The translations under genes were made by a program, and so were the position numbers. 64,000 bases of DNA from Deltaproteobacteria bacterium. GTDB lineage: Bacteria > Myxococcota_A > UBA9042 > DTJE01. Position 1 is the first letter of the stretch, and each line of letters opens with the position of its first letter. Of the stretch, positions 1 through 10,400 are shown piece after piece. The notes beneath the pieces were generated by a model. It was not told the origin of the DNA. It searched no databases and saw only the letters and a list, made by a program, of their open reading frames with translations. The DNA lies in NCBI GenBank assembly GCA_029547805.1, contig JAKPOP010000004.1:23490-87489 (forward strand). Reading direction: 5' to 3'.

Positions 1-1216
1 CCCGGGCCTTTCGGGCGGCCTCCCGGGCCCTCGCCGCATCCACCACCTTGCCCACGATGGCCTTGGCCACCGCCGGATTTCGTTCGAAGAAGTCCGCCAG
101 GCCGTCGGCCACCAGGCCCTCGACGACCCCCTTCACCTCCGAGGAGACCAGTTTGTCCTTGGTCTGGCTGCTGAACTTGGGGTCGTGGATCTTGACGCTG
201 AGCACGACCGTGAGCCCTTCCCGGACGTCCTCTCCCGAGAGGCCCCCCTTGTACTGCTTGAGGAGGTTCTCCTGCTCGGCGTAGGTGTTGATGGTCCGGG
301 TCAGCGCGCTCCGGAGGCCCGCAACGTGGGTCCCGCCGTCCCGGTTCAGGATCGTGTTCGTGAAGGCGAAGAGCGTCTCCTGGTATCCATCGTTCCACTG
401 GAGGGCCACTTCCACGGCGATGTCGTCCCGGACGCCCGAGAGGAAGATGGGCCGGTCGTGGACCACTGTCTTGTGACGGTTCAGGTGCTCCACAAAGGAG
501 ACGATCCCCCCGTCGAACCGGAACTCGTGGGCCCGTCCCTCGGCCCGCTCGTCCAGGAGATGGATGGTCAGGCCGGGGTTCAGGTAGGAGAGCTCCCGGA
601 GGCGCTGGGAGAGCGTGTCGAAGGAGAAGTCGGTGTGGGTGAAGACCTCCGGGTCCGGCTTGAAGGTGATCTTCGTGCCGGTCCGGGAGGTGTTGCCGGT
701 CCGGGCCAGGGGGGCCCTGGGGGTTCCCCGGTCGTATTCCTGCACGAAGACCCCGCCTTCCCGGCGAACCTCGAGGCGCAGCCACTCCGAGAGGGCATTG
801 ACCACCGACACGCCGACGCCGTGGAGGCCGCCGGAGACCTTGTAGGAGTCGTGGTCGAACTTGCCGCCGGCATGGAGTTCCGTGAGGGCCAGTTCGGCGG
901 CGGAACGGCCGGTCTCCGAGTGGATGCCCACCGGGATGCCCCGTCCGTTGTCCTCGACGGTGACCGATCCCTCCTGGTGCAGGATCACGTCGATGCGGGT
1001 GCAGTAGCCCGCCAGGGCCTCGTCCACCGAGTTGTCCACCACCTCGTAGACCATGTGGTGCAGGCCCGACCCGTCGTCGGTGTCGCCGATATACATGCCG
1101 GGCCGCGTCCGGACGGCCTCCAGGCCCTTGAGGACCCGGATGCTGTCCGCGTCGTACCCGCCGTTGTCCGCCCCCGGTTGGGGAGTCGGGGTCAAGAGGT
1201 CCAGATCGTCTGTCAT
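1..1216 (-). CDS. gyrB: DNA gyrase subunit B, 5' part (runs off left edge)
   Basis: The ATPase subunit of DNA gyrase, which with GyrA introduces negative supercoils. About 405 N-terminal residues are present; the TOPRIM and C-terminal part lies beyond the window. Visible are RPGMYIGDT at residues 38-46, the GHKL N-box [10 protein letters not shown] (58-67), DNGRGIP (89-95) and the glycine-rich [12 protein letters not shown] (129-140), then the transducer domain with its QTKDKL signature. The ATG at 1216 follows a GGAAG ribosome site. The residues after [13 protein letters not shown] favour GyrB over ParE. A near-consensus promoter lies 46 bases upstream. Divergent from the giant lipoprotein gene at 1427. 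Confidence 0.95.
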   Translation of the reverse strand, partial: MTDDLDLLTPTPQPGADNGGYDADSIRVLKGLEAVRTRPGMYIGDTDDGSGLHHMVYEVVDNSVDEALAGYCTRIDVILHQEGSVTVEDNGRGIPVGIHSETGRSAAELALTELHAGGKFDHDSYKVSGGLHGVGVSVVNALSEWLRLEVRREGGVFVQEYDRGTPRAPLARTGNTSRTGTKITFKPDPEVFTHTDFSFDTLSQRLRELSYLNPGLTIHLLDERAEGRAHEFRFDGGIVSFVEHLNRHKTVVHDRPIFLSGVRDDIAVEVALQWNDGYQETLFAFTNTILNRDGGTHVAGLRSALTRTINTYAEQENLLKQYKGGLSGEDVREGLTVVLSVKIHDPKFSSQTKDKLVSSEVKGVVEGLVADGLADFFERNPAVAKAIVGKVVDAARAREAARKAR

Positions 1217-1261
1217 CTTCAAGACTTCCTGTTCAAAGGGGCCTGGCGCGGAGGCCGCTGC

Positions 1262-1290
1262 ATGATACCCGGGATCCCGCGCATTGTAAA
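1262..1290 (-). promoter_or_regulatory. Sigma-70-type promoter of gyrB
   Basis: Read on the minus strand: TTTACA (1290-1285), a 17-base spacer, TATCAT (1267-1262). This is five of six matches at -35 and five of six at -10. Transcription would start near 1255, leaving a leader of about 39 bases before the gyrB ATG. Confidence 0.6.
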
Positions 1291-1369
1291 GGGTGGCCCC
1301 GCGGTCGGTCCGAGGTCGGCTCCCAGCCCAGAGAGTCCGAGGATGGCCCACGATCGGCTGGTCTGCAGA

Positions 1370-1397
1370 TTGGAACGAACGCCACTTGTGCTATCAT
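1370..1397 (+). promoter_or_regulatory. Sigma-70-type promoter of the giant lipoprotein operon
   Basis: TTGGAA (1370-1375), a 16-base spacer, TATCAT (1392-1397). The predicted start near 1404 gives a short leader with an AGAGGG ribosome site before the ATG at 1427. The same TATCAT -10 is seen upstream of gyrB and at 58329. Confidence 0.5.
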
Positions 1398-1426
1398 CAT
1401 TGCGACACTTTCTCAGAGGGCGGACG

Positions 1427-4400
1427 ATGAGGCGTCTCCTGCAGCGGAGTGCTCGGATCCTGGCCTGCCTGGCGGTCGCCTGCGGTGGGGGGCAGGTGCC
1501 ACCGGGGCCTCCGGGGGACCTTCCGAGTCCCGACGGGGCGGGTGAAGTGCCTGCGCTGGACCTGATCACGCCCGACGAGGGGGAGGTGCCTCCGGAGGAC
1601 GGACGGGTGCGTCCCTGCGAAGCGGAGGACGCTGACGCCGCGTGCAACGAGTGGGCCCAGGGGCTCCATGGCCCCTGCGTCCGGGGCTGGTGTGACCGGG
1701 GAACGAACTTCTGCCGCTACTCGACCGAGTCGGCGGACGGCCAGTCCTGTGACGACGGGGACCCCTGCACGGAGGGGGAGACCTGCCAGACGGGGGCCTG
1801 CGGCAACGGCCGGGTCCGGGACTGCAGCGATGGCCTGGAATGCACGCTGGACTCCTGTGATGCCCAGGCGGGATGCGTCCATCAGCCCCGATCGGACTTC
1901 TGCGACGATGCCATCGCCTGCACGGTGGACCGGTGCGACCTCCAGCGGGGCTGCGTCCATGACCCCGACGACAGGGCCTGCGACGACGGGATTCCCTGCA
2001 ACGGGGTCGAGGTCTGTGACCCGGCCCAGGGCTGTGTCGTGACGCCGGTGCCGGAGGTCGATGCCTCCTGCAATGGAGTCGATGACGATTGCAACGGGGA
2101 GACCGACGAGGACTACGTGCCGGTGACGGCCTGCGGGGTGGGGGCCTGCGCGGCCACGGCGACACCCTCCACCTGTATCGGAGGCGTCGAGACACCCTGC
2201 CGGCCCGGGGAGCCGGCGGCGAACGACGCGACCTGCAATGGGATCGATGACGACTGCAACGGGGAGACCGACGAGGACTACGTGCCGGTGACGACCTGCG
2301 GGGAGGGGGCCTGCGTGGCCACGGCGACACCCTCCACCTGTCTCGGAGGCGTCGAGACGCCCTGCCAGCCGGGGGTGCCAGCGGCGAACGACGCGACCTG
2401 CAATGGGGTCGATGACGACTGCAACGGGGAGACCGATGAGGACTATGTGCCGGTGACGACCTGCGGGGAGGGGGCCTGCGTGGCCACGGCGGCACCCTCC
2501 ACCTGTATCGGAGGCGTCGAGACGCCCTGCCAGCCCGGGGAGCCGGCGGCGAACGATGCGACCTGCAATGGGGTCGACGATGACTGCAACGGGGAGACCG
2601 ACGAGGACTACGTGCCGGTGACGACCTGCGGGGAGGGGGCCTGCGGGGTCGGGTCGGTGCCGTCCCGGTGCGAGGGAGGCATCGAGACGCCCTGCCAGCC
2701 GGGGGTTCCGGCGGCGAACGACGCGTCTTGTGACGGGGTGGACGACGACTGCAACGGGGAGACCGACGAGGACTACGTGCCGGTGACGGTCTGCGGGGAG
2801 GGGGCCTGCGGGGTCGGGTCGGTGCCGTCCCGGTGCGAGGGAGGCATCGAGACGCCTTGCCAGCCGGGGGTTCCGGCGGCGAACGACGCGTCCTGCGACG
2901 GGGTGGACGACGACTGCAACGGGGAGACCGACGAGGACTACGTGCCGGTGACGACCTGCGGGGAGGGGGCCTGCGGGGTCGGGTCGGTGCCGTCCCGGTG
3001 CGAGGGAGGCGTCGAGACGCCCTGCCAGCCGGGGGTTCCGGCGGCGAACGACGCGTCCTGCGACGGGGTGGACGACGACTGCAACGGGGAGACCGACGAG
3101 GACTACGTGCCGGTGACGGTCTGCGGGCTGGGGGCCTGTGCCCAGGCGGCGGAGCCTTCCCGGTGCGAGGGAGGCATCGAGACGCCTTGCCAGCCCGGGA
3201 CCCCGGCGGCCGATGATGCCACGTGCGACGGGATCGACGATGACTGTGACGGGCAGACGGACGAGGACCGGGACCCGCCCTGTGGCGTGCCGGAGGACGC
3301 GGTGGTGGGCGCGGAGGTCCGGTTCGACACGACCCTGGGCCTGATGACTGGCCTCGTGCGGGACCTCGGCGATGGGACCTACGAGGACGACCTGGCTGAG
3401 ACCACGAATCCGAATCTGGCGGGGGCCGTCCAGGCCGCTGCCCAGGGCAATCCGTCGCCGCAGGCCCCCTTCCAGGTGGTGCCCACCCAGACGGCCACCG
3501 TCCGACTGGTCACCAGTCGTGACGTGGTCTTCCAGGACGACTCCCGGGTCCGGGTGACGGCCCAGGTCACCGACCTGATCGGGTCGCCGGTGGGCGCCGA
3601 TCGCACGGTCACCTTCGCCCTGGCGGGCCTGGGAGGTGCAAGCGCGGTGGGCACGCCAGTGGGTCCTGGGATCTACGCGGCCTGGATCACCGTTCCCAAT
3701 GGGGCCTTCGGACTCGGGGGTGTCGGGACCATCACGGCGACCTGCGACGGGGTGACCTCGGCAGGGGTCCCGGTCGAGGCCCGGGCGGCCCCGTCGTCAC
3801 TGGTCCTGGACCCCGGCGAGACGGGGATCGAACTGCCCCTGGGGCCTCGCTTCGACGGGTCCCAGTTCGACGTGCCGGTCTACGTGAACAGCGGCCCCAA
3901 TACGATCGGATCCTATGACATGGCCATCACCTTTGACCCGGCGGTCGTGCAGGTAGTGCGGGTGGACCAGGGATCGGCGACGGACCTGGCCCCGCCAGTG
4001 AGCAATGCCGGGACGACGGCCAACCTCCTGGGGCGCCTCTCCTTCAACTCGATCAACGCGAATCCTTCGGGCAACAACGCCCGGGGGGCTCGGGTCCAGG
4101 TGGCGATCGTGCGTTTCCAGGTCGTCTCGGGGGCTTCGGAGGGGGCCGCCTCGTCCCTGTCGGGAGAGGTCCTGGGGCTCTACAACACCGTGGGGGCGGG
4201 TGTCAGCATCCTGACCAATCCGGTGATGTGGGTCCGGAGCGGGACCGGCATCGGGACCTCGGGGGTGGTCACGGCGAAGAACAATCGCCTTCGGGGCGCC
4301 TTTGCCCGGGTGCTGGACAACACGCTGCTGCATCGGTCCGCCCTCGGGGGACCGGTGGGGACCACGACGGTGCAGGTCCACGGTGCCTGGGCCGACGGGG

Positions 4401-7400
4401 GCCTGTCGGATGTCGGCGGATTGCCGGGGCTGACCTGTACGGTGCGAAATGGGGCCGTGGCAATGACCGCGGGGTGCCAGGTCCGGTCCATCAGTCCCGG
4501 GTTCACCGAGTTGGAGGCCTCGGTGGCGGGGGTCACCGCCACGACCCACCTCTGGGTGCTGGCGCCTCGACTGCCCCTGGACGTCCGCCTGGGGGACGCG
4601 GTGCTGGGCTTCCTCCCGGCCCTGGGGCGCCTCCAGGACACCCGGGTCCAGGTCCGGGCGACCTTCGACGACGGGTCCGATCCGGCCTTCCTGTGGGATG
4701 TCACCGATCAGGTTCACTTCGCGTCGGAGGATTCCTTGGTCGTGGCCGTCGATCCCGTGACCGGAGCCGTGACCGCTGTCGGGCCCGGGACGACCCGGGT
4801 CCTCGTCCTGGGGGCCGAGGATGCGGTGCTGGGGACGGCCGAGGTCGCCGTGGACCCTGGCACCCAGGTGGAGGTCTCCAGGGTGCACGTGGTCGTCCCG
4901 GCGCGGGTGCAGGTCACAACCATCGACCCGTCGCCAATCCCCGATGGCACCGGGGGCGCCCGGGTGCAGGCCCGGGTCTCGAACCGCTTCACCGCCGAGG
5001 GCCAGACGGCCCAGGCGGGGGCCTGGCTGGTCCTCTCGGACGACCAGGAGACCGCCGGGGGCAGCCGCATTCCGATCACGGGAGATCCGGCAACCACCTG
5101 GGCCTCCCAGGACCCCCTCGTGGGCACGACCGACGGTGGGGGCGTCGTGACGGCCGTGGGAGGCGGCGCGACCATGCTGGAGGCGACCTATGCCCTGCCC
5201 GGGGGTGACACCGTCTCCGGGACGGGACCCTTCTCGGTGGAACTCCCGCTGCCCGAGCGGGTCGAGGCGACGGTCACGGACCCGCGACTGGCCCTGTCGG
5301 AGGCCGACGTCTCGGCCACCCTGCTGGGGCTGCCGGTCACCCGCCAGATCCAGGTGCGGGTCTTCTTCGTGGATGGGACCTCCCGGGATTTCACCGCAGA
5401 CCCCCGGACGGTCTATGACGCCATCACGGACGACCCCCAGGACCTCGTCACGGTGGACGATGTGCCGACCTGTGCCGGGGGCGATCCCGGTTGCGTGCCC
5501 GGTCTGGCCCGGTCCACCGGGAACGGCCACGGGCGCATGACGGTGCGCATCTCGTTCCCGGGGACCTATCTGGAGTCCGTCAGCACCTCCCTGGACCTCG
5601 AGGTGGTGACGCACCAGTCGATCGTCGTCGAGTCCTGGGAGTTGTTCACGCCAGCCGCAACCGCCCGGGTGGCCGAGCGGGTGCTGTCCTTCATCGAGGG
5701 AACGGGTGTGCGCCAGCGGTCCCGCCTGGAGGTCCTGAACACCTTCACCGACGGGTCGGTGCTGGACGTGACCCTGCACCCTGCAACCACCTTCATGGTC
5801 TATGACCGCGGCACCACGAATCCCAGACCGGGGGTGCTGTCCATTGGTGCCGGGGCACTGGTCACGGCCATCGCCGAAGGGGCCGTGGACGTGGTGGCCA
5901 CCAACAGCGGTCATGACACCGCGCCACTGCCGATGGCGGTGGACTCGGCCCTGGAGGACGTCGAGTACCTGAACCTCTCCTATCCGCCCGGGGCCACCTT
6001 CCAGGGGGTCCGGGACCTCGGAACCGGCGCCATGTCCGTCTGGGGACGCTTCGCCGACGGCACCCGAAACCGCTTCACCGGGGCCGATCTGGTTCCGGGG
6101 CTGCTCTCGTTCGCCACGGCGGCCGTGGCCCCCTTCCCGGAACCCTACCTGACCATCGATGGGACGGGACTGGCCACGATCCGGGGCAACGGCCCGACGG
6201 ACGTGCTGGTGGACGTGGACCCGGCCCGGGACACCGGAAATCCGTTCGACCCGTCGACGGTCCTCCGCCTGGCCGCGAACCTGCTGCCCGCCGTGGGCGA
6301 CGTGGACCTGGGCCAGCCGACCGGCCTTCCCTTCCCGGACCGATCGGCCAACGAGTACTTCGACATGCCGGTCCGGGCCAACACCGGCTCGTCGGCCCTC
6401 GGAGGCATCGACCTGGAGGTCACCTACGACCCGGCGGTCCTGGAGGCCACGGGAGTCCGTGTCGGCAGCGGGATCCCCGGTGCGCTCTTTGCCGGCAACG
6501 TCTCCCAGCCGGGGACGGTCTTCCTGAACGCCACCCCGTCGGTCACCGGGGCTCCGGTCATCGGGAGCGGGGTCGAGGTGGCGGTGGTGACCTTCCGGGC
6601 CCTCAAGGGTGGGCCGCCTCCGGTCTTCAGCGCGATGGGAGGCACGATCCGGGGCTTCGTGGACCGGAATGGCCTGCCCATCGGCGGGGCGGTGCCGCGG
6701 CCGTTCGTGGCAGGGGCCGGGCTGCTGGACCCTGACAGTGACGGCCTCTTCGGCGATGCCAACGACGACGGTGAGTTCAGCATCGCCGACGTGCTGTTCA
6801 TCCAGCAGATCACGGTCGTGCCGCCCCTGGTGGTCCCGAATCCCACCCAGGCGGCGCAGAGCGACATCTTCCCGGACGGGACGGTCGCAGTGACCGACGC
6901 CTTCTTCGGGTCCCAGTGCCTGGCCCGCCTGTCCCATTTCGTCGAGGCCACGGTGACTCCGGACCCGCTGCAGCCGGGACGGATGCGGATTCAGAACACC
7001 GTGGTGGATCGGGACCAGCAGCCTGTCTCGTCGGGCGTCCGGGTCCGCTACGAGGTCTCCCTGGTCCAGAACCGACCCACGGTGACCTTCACGAATCCCC
7101 ATGTCGCGACGGCGAACGGGGTCCTCACCGAGGCCGTGCCGGTGGGCGCCGGGGTCTTCGAGACCTGGATGGGAGGACTCCTGATCCCTGAGTCGGGCAT
7201 GGGGCTCGTGGTCATCCTGGACGTGCTGGACGTCAACGGGAACGTGGTCAACTCGACGGCCTTCCTGGAGACCCCGGTGCTGGACCCCCAGGCCCGGTTC
7301 GTGCCTCTGGTGACGTTTGATTTCGATGGGTGCCTGGCCGTGGACACCACCTGCGACGGGATCGACGACGACTGCGACGGCCAGACCGACGACGACTACG

Positions 7401-10400
7401 TGCCGGTGGCCCTCTGCGGCGTGGGGGTCTGTGCGACCAACGTCACGCCGTCCTCCTGCACGAACGGGGTCGAGACGCCCTGTGAGCCCGGTCCGCCCCT
7501 GGGATCCACCGACGAAACCTGCGATGGAGTGGACGACGACTGCGACGGGCAGGCGGACGACGACTACGTGCCCGTGACGGTCTGTGGCGTGGGGGTCTGC
7601 GCGGCCACCGCGACGCCGTCCTCCTGCGACGGGGGGACCGAGACACCGTGCCAGCCCGGGACTCCGGCGGCTACGGACGGGGACTGCGACGGGCAGGACG
7701 ACGACTGCGATGGCGTGGTCGATCAGCAGGCCTGCCGGGATGGGCTGGCCTGCACTCCCGACGGAGACCCCTGTGACGATGGAAACCCGCTGACCGAGTC
7801 CGATCGCTGCCAGGCGGGGACCTGCCAGGGGCGCATCGCCGACTGCTCGCCCTTCATCCCGATGGATCAGGCGGTGGCGGTCAGCGACGTCGCCCTTGGT
7901 CAGAGCGGTTTCCCGGGGCAGGGGCTCGACATCGACGGGGACCCGGCCACCTGTGCCCCCCTCGAGAGCGGCCTGGGGGTCTCCCCCTGGTGTTCCGACG
8001 GAATCGACAACGGCCTGTCGGTCGTGGAGGCCCTGGTGAATCCCTTCGCCGAGGACTTCCTGGCCGGGTTCACTCAGGGAAGCGTGCTGGCATCCTTCCA
8101 CTTCGCCCGGTTCGATGGCGAGCCGTTCCTGCTGCCCCTGGCCCTGGGCGAGGTGACGCCTCCCGGGGCCTGCGACCCCAAGGAGGGCGGATGCGACTAC
8201 ACGCTGGCCCGGTGGAACTTCGACGACCTCTGCCAGCCCCGCTATGCCTTCGACAATGCCCGCATTCTTGGGGATCACCTGACCGCTGGCGGGCCCGGGC
8301 ATGACTTCCGGATGGAGACCCGCTACGGGGTGCCGATCACGGTCTTCGGCGCCCAGGTCGATGCCCGACTGGTGTTCCGAGGCGGGCGCATCACGGCCGT
8401 CGCCTCGGCCAGCCTGGCCGGTGCGGCGGTACGCCCCGACGAGGCCTGGGCCTTGCTGGACGCCGCGAGACCCGGCCCCGACGACCAGGTGCTGCTGCCG
8501 CCCTATCCCTACACGAAGGGCTTCGTCCGGGACCTCCTGTGGAACGTCCTGGTCCCGGATGTCGATACGGACGGGGACGGGGCCGCTGATGCGGTCTCCT
8601 TTGGCCTGCTGTTCCAGGCCCTGGGGGCCGGGGTCAACGGCGTCGGGACTCCCTGCACCCGCGACGAGGAGTGCGATGACGGCAATCCCTGCACGGCGGA
8701 CCTCTGCCTGCCGGAGGCCGGCTGCTCCCATCCCTTCCAGCAGGTGGCCTGCGACGACGGGGACCCCACGACGATCGGGGACCTCTGCATCGACGGCGTC
8801 TGCCAGGGACGGTTCCGGGACTGCTCGGCCGAGATCACGGTCGGGCCGATGGTGGCTCTGGCGAATCCCACCATCGGCCGCAGCGGCTTCCCGGGCCAGG
8901 GGCTCGACATCGACGGGGATCCGACCACGTGCGCCCCGGAGGAGAGCGGTCTTGGGGAGAGCCCCTGGTGCTCCGACGGGATCGACAATGCCCTGGCCGT
9001 GGTGGAAGGCATCGCGAATCCCATGGTTGCCCAGTGGTGGGCCATGCCCTGGGGCACCTTCCTGGCGGACTTCCGGGAGGCCCGATTCGACGGGGAGCCC
9101 TTCCCGGTCTTCCTCTACCTGGGCAACGTGAAGGGTGGGTCCTCGTGCGACTTCCACACGGATACCTGCGTCTTCGACCTGCCATACTGGAACTTCGATG
9201 CGGAGTGTCGGCCCATGTTCCAGGTCACGGCCCGGATCGAGGGGGATCGGATCCGGGTCGGTGGCCCGGGCACCGACTGGCATGTCCGGACGGACTTCGG
9301 GGCCAGCAGCCAGGAGTACGTCCTGTATGACATCCAGGCTGATGGTCGGGTCGTGGTCCAGCAGGGGAGGGTCGTGGGGGTCCGACAGGGCACCATTCTG
9401 GGAGGCGCGATCCGGGTCGCCGATGCCCTGAAGACCCTCGACGAGGCCTTCCCGGGCGGGGATGACGTCGAGGTGCTGCCCGGCTACACGAAGGGGTTCG
9501 TGCGCAACGTGTTCACGAACGTCCTGCAGCCGGACATCGACACGAACGGCGACGGGCGGCCCGACGCCGTGTCGCTGGGGGTCCTGATCGGGGCCACGAC
9601 GGCTCAGGGGGGCGACTATCGGGTCGCATGCGCATCGGCGGCGGACTGTGACGATGGCAATCCCTGCACCGCCGACGGGTGCACGATCGGAACCGGGTGC
9701 TATCACAACTGGGTCACGACGGTCTGCGACGACGGGGACCCCCTCACCGAGGGGGACCGTTGCATGGAGGGGCGCTGCATCGGGACCATCGCCGACTGCA
9801 ACCCGTTCCTGCACGTCGGGGACCTCGTGGCGGTGAACGGCTTCTCGGTGGGCCAGAGCGGGTTCCCGGGGGACGGGCTCGACCTGGATGGAGACCCGAC
9901 GACCTGCGCCCCGGCCGAGAGCGGCCTCGGGGTGTCCCCCTGGTGCTCCGACGGCATCGACAACGAGGTGGCGGTGGTCGAGGCCCTGGCGAACGACCTG
10001 GCATCTCGACTGCTCCAGGACTTCCACTGGGGGACCTTCCTGCTGGACTTCGGCCGCCATGACGGCACCGAGAATCCCTTCGACCTGCCGGTCTATGCCG
10101 GGTCCGTGCGGTGGCAGGATGGGGATTGCGACTTCCAGTCGGAGTCCTGCACCTTCGACCTGCCCTACTGGAACTTCACGCCCTCCTGCGACCCCGACGC
10201 GGTGCTGCCCCGGGCCCGGATCGTCGGGGATCGGCTGACCGCCGGCGGACCCGGGACGACCTACCGGATCCGGACCTGGATCAACGGTCCCGTCTCATTC
10301 CTGATCCATGACCTGCAACTGGACGGGCGCGTCGTCCGGCGCGGCGGGCGCATCGCCGGGCTGACCGGGGACAGCCTCTTCGGCGGGGCCATCCGGCTGT

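Noticed and set aside
185..1426. An upstream in-frame extension of the giant lipoprotein back to 185
   Set aside because: This stretch is antisense to gyrB, and the signal peptide, ribosome site and promoter all fit the ATG at 1427.
2069..3270. A CRISPR array
   Set aside because: The repeat unit is 165 bases, without unique spacers, and is coding in frame throughout with MopE motifs.
3797..10060. A 2087-residue open frame on the minus strand across the giant lipoprotein gene
   Set aside because: It is antisense to clear repeated domains, has low-complexity Arg/His/Gly/Pro composition typical of shadows in high-GC DNA, and shows no domain or ribosome site.
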